Below, in pieces: positions 57,831 through 64,000 of a stretch of 64,000 nt of DNA; the stretch's first letter is position 1, and the number at the start of each line of letters is the position of its first letter. This stretch comes from Planctomycetota bacterium (GTDB lineage: Bacteria > Planctomycetota > Planctomycetia > Planctomycetales > Planctomycetaceae). Under the pieces are notes generated by a model. It was not told where the DNA came from. It was given only the letters and a program-made list of their open reading frames with translations, and made no database searches. The stretch spans positions 33,491-97,490 of the forward strand of contig QWPB01000084.1 of NCBI GenBank assembly GCA_003671275.1, in the 5' to 3' direction. A program made the translations under genes and the position numbers.

Positions 57831-59303
57831 TCATACTCGTCGTGCAGCGATGTTGGCGTTGCGGTGGAAGAAGTTGGTCGGATCGTGCTTGATCTTGAGG
57901 GCCAGTAACCGGGAGTGATTCGAACCGAACAGGGACGGCGAGCCTGCCTCGGTTTCGTAGGTCTGGTAGTTCGCATAGAGGCGTTCATCCGACTTCGGTC
58001 GCAACTGGCGCAGCCATTCCTCGCCCCACGCGAAACGTCGGTCCGTGTCGGCGGGGTCGCTCCATTGAAAGGCGACGCGGAGGTGGACCGAGTGCGCCTG
58101 GCGATGCGGAAAGGCGGTCGCCTCGGAGGGCACGCGGCAGACCGCACCGTGCATGTAGTGACTCAATCCCATGACCACATCGGAAGGGGCGTGCGCGAGT
58201 TGGTCGATCAGGATGTCGATGATCTCATCCGTGATGCGGTCCCGATAGACGGTCTGAATCCCACGGAATGCGGGTGCGGGCGTATTGCCGGGATTGGTGG
58301 CGGCGGCTTTCTCCGCGAGCTTCGCAAACGGTTGGCGTTGGATGACTTCGCGAACCGTCGGGGCCAGGCTGCGAATTTGCTTCAGGAGGTTGTCCGCCTC
58401 ACTCTCCGCCCCGCTGTGGCACAGACTGATGAACAGGCCCCGCTCACCCGGGGTCAGGTTGAGAGTCGCCTGAAACCCGTCCGGTGCCTCGTGCATGATC
58501 TCGCGGAACCCGTGGAGCACCGCGCGCGCGTCCCGCACCGCGAAGTGAATATCGCCGCCGAGTACCGGGCCGATCGCATGCAGCTGGACCTCGAATGAGG
58601 TCGTCACGCCGAAGTTGGCCCCGGCCCCGCGCAGCCCCCAGAAGAGGTCGGGGTCAGATTGTGCATTCACTTGCAGCGTCTGCGCATCGGCGGTGATCAG
58701 CCGCGCGGACAGGAGGTTGTCGCAACACGCCCCGAACAGCCCCGAGAGCCAGCCCAGCCCGCCTCCCAGCGTGACACCAGTCGCACTGACGCCCGGACAT
58801 TGCCCCAGGACGGGAACCAGACCGTACTCGCCAGCGGCGCGAGCGACCTCACCCCCGAACGCCCCGGCTTGGGCGCGAACGATCTTGCGAGCGGGATCGA
58901 TGGTGATCTGCTTCAATCGAGACAGGTCGATGACGAGCCCGTCCGAACTCCCCCAGGCCAAATGGCTGTGTCCGCCCGAGCGGACCGCCACTTCCAGAGC
59001 GTGGTCTCGGGCGAACTCGATGGCCGGGATCACATCGTCTTCGTGTCCGCACTGCACGACGAGGACAGGCTGCCGCTGGGTCTGCGGATTCCAGTAGAAG
59101 ACCCGCTTGGACTGGTCATAGCTGGCGTCACCCGGCAGGACCAGCTGCCCCTGCACCCTGGCCCGCAGCTTAGTCACGGCCTCAAAAGGAATGTCCGCCC
59201 CGTCAGCAGCTGCGCCCCGCGTCCCCAGCGCCCCGCCAGCGCCCAGTACGGCACTGCCCACGGCGACATCTCGCAAGAATTCCCGTCGAGTGGAATTCAT
59301 CAT
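57831..59303 (-). CDS. TAT-exported FAD-linked oxidase (berberine-bridge type)
   Basis: 490 residues from the ATG pair at 59303/59300 after GGAGA. Twin-arginine signal STRREFLRDVAVGSAVLGAGG. FAD_binding_4 domain with potential bicovalent flavin sites His112 (RSGGHSH) and Cys169 (GQCPGVSATG), then a BBE C-terminal domain (YANYQTYE...NHSRLLALKIKHDPTNFF). Oxidises an alcohol or sugar in the periplasm, giving H2O2 or reducing a carrier. Divergent from the MarR gene, with an operator-like site between them. Confidence 0.88.
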   Translation of the reverse strand: MMNSTRREFLRDVAVGSAVLGAGGALGTRGAAADGADIPFEAVTKLRARVQGQLVLPGDASYDQSKRVFYWNPQTQRQPVLVVQCGHEDDVIPAIEFARDHALEVAVRSGGHSHLAWGSSDGLVIDLSRLKQITIDPARKIVRAQAGAFGGEVARAAGEYGLVPVLGQCPGVSATGVTLGGGLGWLSGLFGACCDNLLSARLITADAQTLQVNAQSDPDLFWGLRGAGANFGVTTSFEVQLHAIGPVLGGDIHFAVRDARAVLHGFREIMHEAPDGFQATLNLTPGERGLFISLCHSGAESEADNLLKQIRSLAPTVREVIQRQPFAKLAEKAAATNPGNTPAPAFRGIQTVYRDRITDEIIDILIDQLAHAPSDVVMGLSHYMHGAVCRVPSEATAFPHRQAHSVHLRVAFQWSDPADTDRRFAWGEEWLRQLRPKSDERLYANYQTYETEAGSPSLFGSNHSRLLALKIKHDPTNFFHRNANIAARRV

Positions 59304-59450
59304 ATGCGGTCTCCAAGGGGACGTTCGGTATGGCATCCAGCCCGAAGGGATGATCCCGCCGGCGTGGTGGAGATGCAAGCGCGCAAGGTGGGGCGTCCCT
59401 GTTGATTCTTAGTGGAATCTACCGGTGCCTCCCGCCACTTGACTTTCATG

Positions 59451-59464
59451 TGATTGTATATACA
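59451..59464. promoter_or_regulatory. MarR-type operator-like site 1
   Basis: TGATTGTATATACA, containing the palindrome TGTATATACA. It overlaps a possible promoter (TTGACT at 59439, TACATT at 59461) 40 bases before marR and lies in the divergent gap to the oxidase gene. Confidence 0.6.
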
Positions 59465-59503
59465 TTTAATGAGTGTTGCAGCAGGGTGTCAGGAGCCGAG
59501 TCG

Positions 59504-59944
59504 ATGAAACCGACGATTGACACAATCGCCAGCGAGTGTGTTGCCGTCCGGCTACGCATGCTGAATCGCGTCGTCACCAATATCTACGATGAAGCCCTGC
59601 GGTCGCTCGACCTGAAGGTGAGTCAGATGAACATTCTGGTCGCCACTGCCAAGATGGGGACGGCTCGACCCGCTGCCGTTTGCGAGCATCTTCATCTCGA
59701 CGTTTCGACTCTCAGCCGAAACGTCGAACGGATGAAAGCTCGGGGCTGGCTGGAAGTGGTTCCCGACGACGACGGTCGCTCGCAGCCTTTTCGTTTGACG
59801 CGGGAAGGGCGCAAGCTTCTGGAGATGGCGATTCCCGCCTGGAGCCAAGCACAGCAGCGGGTCAAGACGGTGCTTGGAGATGGGTTTACGGAACAGTTGA
59901 TTCACGCCGTGAAGCGAGTCCGCAAGGCTGATGACGCATTGTGA
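59504..59944 (+). CDS. MarR-family transcriptional regulator
   Basis: 146 residues from the ATG at 59504 after AGGAG. Winged-helix domain (about 35-110): LKVSQMNILVATAKM, recognition helix CEHLHLDVSTLSRNVERMKARGWLE, wing DDDGRSQPFRLTREGRKLLE. Dimerisation helices at both ends. Likely represses the oxidase, itself and the Fe-S gene through the matching sites at 59451 and 59964. Inducing ligand unknown. Confidence 0.92.
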   Translation: MKPTIDTIASECVAVRLRMLNRVVTNIYDEALRSLDLKVSQMNILVATAKMGTARPAAVCEHLHLDVSTLSRNVERMKARGWLEVVPDDDGRSQPFRLTREGRKLLEMAIPAWSQAQQRVKTVLGDGFTEQLIHAVKRVRKADDAL

Positions 59945-59963
59945 CCTTTTTTGGCCATGTAGT

Positions 59964-59977
59964 TGCACATACAATCA
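59964..59977. promoter_or_regulatory. MarR-type operator-like site 2 (inverted)
   Basis: TGCACATACAATCA; its reverse complement TGATTGTATGTGCA matches site 1 at 12 of 14 positions. It lies 24 bases before the ATG of the Fe-S/SCP2 gene. Confidence 0.6.
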
Positions 59978-60001
59978 AATCCCGAGTGACAAGGAACAAC
60001 G

Positions 60002-61339
60002 ATGAAACTGGAAGACCACCCGACTGTTCAACGGATTCAGCAGAAGGCGATGACTGCCGCGTCGACGGAGAAGGAGCCGCTGAATGCCGGATGGCTGAAG
60101 CAGCTGGTGATCGATGCCGGTGCGCACGATGTGGGGTTTGTTGAGATTGGCCGCCCCGCTCTGGACGACCAACGGGAAGACATCCTCAAGGCATTCCCAC
60201 AAACCAAGACGCTCATTAGCTTCGTCGTTCGTATGAATCGCGAGGCCATTCGGACACCAGCTCGATCAGTCGCTAACACCGAATTTCACCATAGTGGGGA
60301 AGAGGTCAATCACATTGCCCGGAGCGTGGTTCAGACCTTGGAAGATCGAGGAATCCGGGCACTCAACCCGGCCATGGGTTTCCCGATGGAAATGGACCGA
60401 TTTCCCGGCAAGATCTGGGTCGTGTCGCACAAGCCAGTGGCCGTGGCGGCTGGGCTGGGCATGATGGGAATTCACCGCAATGTGATCCATGAGAAGTTCG
60501 GCAATTTCATCCTGCTCGGCACGATCTTGCTGGATGCCGAGGTTTCCGAGTCCAACCGGCCGATTGACTACAACCCTTGTCTGGATTGCAAGCTGTGTGT
60601 GGCTGCTTGTCCTGTCGGGGCGATTTCGTCAAATGGCGATTTTAACTTCTCGGCCTGCTACACCCATAACTACCGGGAGTTCATGGGTGGCTTCACAGAC
60701 TGGGTCGAGCAGGTGGCCGACAGCAAAAACGCACTCGACTACCGCAGTCGCGTCAGCGACGCGGAATCGTCGTCGATGTGGCAGAGTCTGTCGTTCGGCG
60801 CAAACTACAAGGCCGCGTACTGCCTGGCAGTTTGTCCAGCCGGAGAAGATGTCATCGGTCCGTTCCTCGCTGATCGGAAGACGCACCTCAAGGAATTCGT
60901 GAAGCCTCTGCAGGAAAAAGAAGAGACGATCTACGTCAACAAGAACTCCGACGCAGAGGAACACGTCGCAAAGCGGTTTCCGCGCAAGAAGATCAAGCAT
61001 GTCGGGAACTCGCTTCGGCCAAACAGCATCGAAGTTTTCCTGAAAGGGATGTCAAACGTCTTTCAGCCTGGAAAGTCAGCGGGGCTGAACGCCACTTTCC
61101 ATTTCACGTTCACTGGTCATGAGTCTCGAAAGGCAACGATCGTAATCAAAGACCAAAGACTGAGCGTCGAAGAGGGCCATGCGGGTCAACCTGATTTGCA
61201 CGTGACCGCCGACTCTCAAACATGGATCGGCTTTCTCAGGAAGGAAAAGAACGTCGTGTGGGCGATCCTCCGGCGGAAGATTCGACTCGCTGGACCTCTG
61301 AAGTTGCTCATGGCGTTCGGGAAGTGTTTTCCTGAGTAG
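60002..61339 (+). CDS. 4Fe-4S (QueG/reductive-dehalogenase-like) protein fused to SCP2 domain
   Basis: 445 residues, start at 60002 after AAGGAAC. N-terminal QueG-like part (about 30-190, AGLGMMGIHRNVI), ferredoxin cluster CLDCKLCVAACP (Cys 193, 196, 199, 203), further Cys at 219, 274 and 278 (CLAVCP), then a C-terminal SCP2 sterol-carrier-like domain (about 345-440, VIKDQRLSVEEGHAGQPDLH...). The fusion suggests reduction of a hydrophobic ligand held by SCP2. It is not a standard epoxyqueuosine reductase. Controlled by the upstream MarR, by inference. Confidence 0.8.
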   Translation: MKLEDHPTVQRIQQKAMTAASTEKEPLNAGWLKQLVIDAGAHDVGFVEIGRPALDDQREDILKAFPQTKTLISFVVRMNREAIRTPARSVANTEFHHSGEEVNHIARSVVQTLEDRGIRALNPAMGFPMEMDRFPGKIWVVSHKPVAVAAGLGMMGIHRNVIHEKFGNFILLGTILLDAEVSESNRPIDYNPCLDCKLCVAACPVGAISSNGDFNFSACYTHNYREFMGGFTDWVEQVADSKNALDYRSRVSDAESSSMWQSLSFGANYKAAYCLAVCPAGEDVIGPFLADRKTHLKEFVKPLQEKEETIYVNKNSDAEEHVAKRFPRKKIKHVGNSLRPNSIEVFLKGMSNVFQPGKSAGLNATFHFTFTGHESRKATIVIKDQRLSVEEGHAGQPDLHVTADSQTWIGFLRKEKNVVWAILRRKIRLAGPLKLLMAFGKCFPE

Positions 61340-61556
61340 AAGGTTTGACCTCGTCCCCTGGCTTGGAAACGCCCATCCTCGAAGCTCTACTTCGTCGAAT
61401 GATCCGCGTCTATCGCTTTCAATGGTCTGGTTCCACAGCATTCCAGTCGTTTTCTGACGACAGAATCACACCATTGGCGACGAAGCGGAGCTTCGGGGAT
61501 ATGCAGCCCCAAACTGGAGTTTGGGACTGAGTCGACCGCCTCACACCCACGGAGGA
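61340..61556. other. Convergent intergenic region with stacked hairpins
   Basis: CGAAGC GGA GCTTCG (61481-61495), CCCAAACT GG AGTTTGGG (61508-61525) and GGAGGAC TAAC GTCCTCC (61551-61568, over the stop codon of the minus-strand gene). Likely terminators for both converging genes. Confidence 0.55.
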
Positions 61557-62978
61557 CTAACGTCCTCCACTCGCCAAAAACTTATCCACTTCGTTCGACA
61601 CGATCACCCCGTAATTCACCGCGCCCAGCCAGCCGGACATGATGATCCCGACCGATCCGGCGTGGTACAGGCCGCTGACCTGCTGGGGCAGCGTTTGTGA
61701 GACCTTCAGGCCCTCGAACTTGGTGCCGAATGAGGCACCCGCCAAGTGCCGGGTGTAGTGCTGGAACGTGCGGGGCGTGCTGGCCTCGATCCAGTCAAGC
61801 TTCTGGCGGATGTCCGGGATGTATTTTTCCAGACAGCCCAGCGTGTCCTCGCACAGCGCGGCTTTGTCTGCCTGGTACTGTTCCTCGGGGAGGTCGGCCC
61901 AGTCTTTGTAGTTGGCGTTGGTCGACGACACGATCAGCCACCGATCCGATCCGGGGCGGGTCTCGGGGTAGTAGAAGCTGAAGGTCCGCGAGCTGACCTG
62001 CTTGCTCAGCAGAGCGTCGACATCGAAGCCGGTATGTTCCGAGTGGAACAGCAGGTCCCCCTGGTTCGGGAACCCCTCGCCCGGCTTCAGACCGATGTAG
62101 ACCTGACAGCTGGAGTTATTCAGCCGGACCGCCTTCGTCTCGGCCACGTAGTCCTTGTCGAGATGCTCCTCGCCGACCAGGTTCAGCACGGTCGACTTGA
62201 TGTTCGCATTCGACATCACCACGCCGCAGCTGATCCGTTTACCGTTGACCCAGACTGCTTGGACCTTTCGGTCGGGGGTGATCTCGATGCGTTCGACGAG
62301 CGAGCGGATGCGGATGTCGACGCCGTTCTTGAGCATCTCGGCCTTCATCAGTTCGATCAGGCGATCGGTGCCGCCCTGGAACGTGAAGACCCCCTTGCTC
62401 ATGAAGTTCGAAAAGACAATGCCATACGTGATCGCCGGATCATCGAGCGTCGACCCGTTGGCATAGGTGATTGGCTCCATCAGCAGCCGTACGACATCGC
62501 TGCGTCCAGGGAAGAACTTCTCGAACAGCTGACGCGTGGTCATCGACTGATCGTCGTAGAAGTTCATCTGCCGCGCGAAGTCGAAGAACGCGGTGACGGT
62601 TTCCTGCGAGATGCCGAACTTCTCGATTAGAATTCGGGTGAAGTCCTCGCGGTCGAATGATGTGCGGAGCGAGAACTGCGGATTCTCAAAGCGGACTCCC
62701 TTGAGCTGGACGATCGAGTCGGCGATCTCCTGCGTCCAATACTTGCGGCACGACTTAATCATCCCCACCGGGAACCCGTGCAGGGAAATGTCGAAGATGT
62801 GGCCGCCCTTGCGCTTGAACCAGGTGGCCATCCCGCCGAGTTGGTAGTGGTGCTCCAGCAGCAGCACGGAGCGCCCCTGCCGCGCGAGAATATTCGCACT
62901 CGTCAGCCCCGCGAGGCCGCTGCCGATGACGATCGCGTCGTAATGATCGCGCACACCCTGCAAAAAGTCCTTCGACAT
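61557..62978 (-). CDS. CrtI/phytoene-desaturase-like FAD oxidoreductase
   Basis: 473 residues from the ATG at 62978 (MSKDFLQGV). FAD loop [39 protein letters not shown]-terminal [22 protein letters not shown]. Falls in the phytoene desaturase / carotenoid isomerase / retinol saturase group, all acting on polyene lipids, but the substrate is open. No crtB or other carotenoid gene nearby. Its 3' end converges with the Fe-S/SCP2 gene. Confidence 0.85.
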   Translation of the reverse strand: MSKDFLQGVRDHYDAIVIGSGLAGLTSANILARQGRSVLLLEHHYQLGGMATWFKRKGGHIFDISLHGFPVGMIKSCRKYWTQEIADSIVQLKGVRFENPQFSLRTSFDREDFTRILIEKFGISQETVTAFFDFARQMNFYDDQSMTTRQLFEKFFPGRSDVVRLLMEPITYANGSTLDDPAITYGIVFSNFMSKGVFTFQGGTDRLIELMKAEMLKNGVDIRIRSLVERIEITPDRKVQAVWVNGKRISCGVVMSNANIKSTVLNLVGEEHLDKDYVAETKAVRLNNSSCQVYIGLKPGEGFPNQGDLLFHSEHTGFDVDALLSKQVSSRTFSFYYPETRPGSDRWLIVSSTNANYKDWADLPEEQYQADKAALCEDTLGCLEKYIPDIRQKLDWIEASTPRTFQHYTRHLAGASFGTKFEGLKVSQTLPQQVSGLYHAGSVGIIMSGWLGAVNYGVIVSNEVDKFLASGGR

Positions 62979-63019
62979 CACCGATTCCGTCACGCCGCGA
63001 GCTGTGCCCCTGAACATTA

Positions 63020-63040
63020 TGACAGGTGGAGAGCCTGTCA
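63020..63040 (-). terminator. Hairpin beyond DUF1501 gene
   Basis: TGACAGG (63020-63026) pairs with CCTGTCA (63034-63040), 93 bases beyond the DUF1501 stop and just upstream of the CrtI-like gene. No T-run, so weak. Confidence 0.3.
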
Positions 63041-63132
63041 GTGGGAGGGCGGTACGGAAGTGTAAGAGACCGGACCCAGAAAGTCAGGGAACCGCCTCTC
63101 GAAGAATGCGAGATCAGCCGAACTGATCCGCA

Positions 63133-64000
63133 TTAGGAGACCAACTCGCGGATCGCCCGGGCCTCTTCGGGCAGGATTGCGATCGGTCGATCAGCGGCAT
63201 CGCGGATCATTTGACGGGTATCAATTCCCATCGTGTCGTAAATCGTCGCCAGCACATCGCGGTACGGCACGGGGCGGGTCGCTGCATACCCGGCTGAGGC
63301 ATCGGTCGAACCGATGATCTGGCCCATCGGCAGTCCGCCACCTGCGAGCAGGGCGGTTTGAACCGGGGCCCAATGATCGCGTCCGGCATCCTTGTTAATT
63401 TTGGGTGTCCGCCCGAATTCTCCCCATACGACCACCAGCACATCCCTGTCGAGACCACGCGCGTGCAGATCTTCGATCAAGGCCGATAAACCGGTGTCGA
63501 ATGTCGGCAAGTGGGTTTTCAGGTGGTTGAAGTTGTTCCCATGGGTGTCCCAGAAACCATAAGCTACGGTAACCACCCGGACCCCTGCTTCCACCAGACG
63601 GCGGGCCATCAAGAGCTGGTCATTCCAGAGCGGGGCGCCATCGCCAATATGCTTGGCAGTACCACGCCCGTACCGTTCCCGGATGTGGGTGTCCTCTTTC
63701 TCCACGTCCAAGGCTTCCACGAGCCGGGAAGATCCCAAAACGTCAAATGCTCGCTGATAGTTCTGGTCCATCGGGGCCACGCGGTCGGTCTTTTCTCGAA
63801 ACGAATCCAGCTGTTGCAGCAGATCCCGCCGGCGGTGAAATTGGGGCGTTTCGATATATCGCAGCCGCATGCTGGCCACATCTTCCCCGTCGGCCTTGAC
63901 GGGGTTAAAGGCGGCCCCCAGTACACCCGCATCAGGGCTGTTGTACGGGCGGTGCTGCATTTTGGGGAATAGATCGATAAACGGCGGTGTCAGCGGATCA
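63133..64000 (-). CDS. DUF1501 protein, C-terminal part (cut by window edge)
   Basis: The frame is open to the right edge through DPLTPPFIDLFPKMQHRP, so the gene begins outside the window; about 289 codons of the C terminus are present. AGVRVVTVAYGFWDTHGNNF, VVVWGEFGRTPKINKDAGRDHW and ALLAGGGLPMGQIIGSTD are classic DUF1501 (alkaline-phosphatase-like fold) motifs. Usually TAT-exported and paired with a DUF1549/DUF1553 cytochrome protein encoded next to it; that partner would lie beyond the edge or elsewhere. Confidence 0.92.
   Translation of the reverse strand, partial: DPLTPPFIDLFPKMQHRPYNSPDAGVLGAAFNPVKADGEDVASMRLRYIETPQFHRRRDLLQQLDSFREKTDRVAPMDQNYQRAFDVLGSSRLVEALDVEKEDTHIRERYGRGTAKHIGDGAPLWNDQLLMARRLVEAGVRVVTVAYGFWDTHGNNFNHLKTHLPTFDTGLSALIEDLHARGLDRDVLVVVWGEFGRTPKINKDAGRDHWAPVQTALLAGGGLPMGQIIGSTDASAGYAATRPVPYRDVLATIYDTMGIDTRQMIRDAADRPIAILPEEARAIRELVS

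Overview
The window looks like a chromosomal segment of a planctomycete (order Planctomycetales), G+C-rich. The call rests on the gene mix: DUF1501, DUF1559 prepilin-like, DUF6807 (PmoA-type), ceramidase-type and sialate O-acetylesterase-type secreted proteins, together with Gram-negative lipid A genes (lpxD, lpxI), an archaeal-type phosphoglycerate mutase and twin-arginine or Sec-exported proteins of unknown role. Gene density is high and orientation changes often. No rRNA, tRNA, CRISPR array, transposase or phage gene was recognised. Both ends cut genes: a FdhF-like molybdopterin oxidoreductase on the left and a DUF1501 protein on the right.

Layout. 1-4700: molybdopterin enzyme, small membrane protein, secreted haem-motif protein, orphan OmpR/PhoB-type response regulator and acyl-lipid desaturase; a phased array of TGAC repeats lies between the last two. 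4850-12700: envelope and housekeeping genes on the + strand (lpxD, lpxI, queC, gltA, a degenerate NtrC-like regulator, rpmE2, prfA). 12750-21330: sugar and glycogen genes (DUF6807 protein, phosphohexomutase, glgB), an outer-membrane barrel and a GT39-like membrane glycosyltransferase. 21670-34650: apgM, two tandem SPFH proteins with vault-like N-terminal repeats, putA, a DMT-like membrane protein, acs and a secreted mutarotase-like protein. 34740-45520: gcvPB, dxr-rseP, two NAD(P)-dependent oxidoreductases, a ceramidase-like protein, rpsU, rdgB and a PuuD-like protein without its catalytic Cys. 45690-55290: asd, an inositol monophosphatase, DUF2237-glpD, a Tsp-type protease, a sialate O-acetylesterase and cinA. 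55460-57620: a more AT-rich three-gene cluster (lipoprotein, DUF1559 prepilin-like protein, small secreted protein apparently broken by a frameshift, with an 8-bp tandem repeat in front). 57830-63000: redox cluster with a TAT-exported FAD oxidase, a MarR regulator, a 4Fe-4S/SCP2 fusion protein and a CrtI-like flavoprotein.

How the genes fit together. Central carbon flow is represented by citrate synthase, acetyl-CoA synthetase, phosphoglycerate mutase, proline catabolism and glycerol-3-phosphate oxidation. Envelope building is represented by lipid A genes, the desaturase, the site-2 protease, Tsp and the outer-membrane barrel. The most interesting signals are regulatory and architectural: the PhoB-like repeat array at 3506-3566, paired MarR-type operator sites at 59451 and 59964, a LacI-like palindrome at 53813, the vault-like SPFH pair, and two proteins (NtrC-like and PuuD-like) that keep the family fold but have lost catalytic residues. 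All functions are inferred by reading the sequence; no database search was run.
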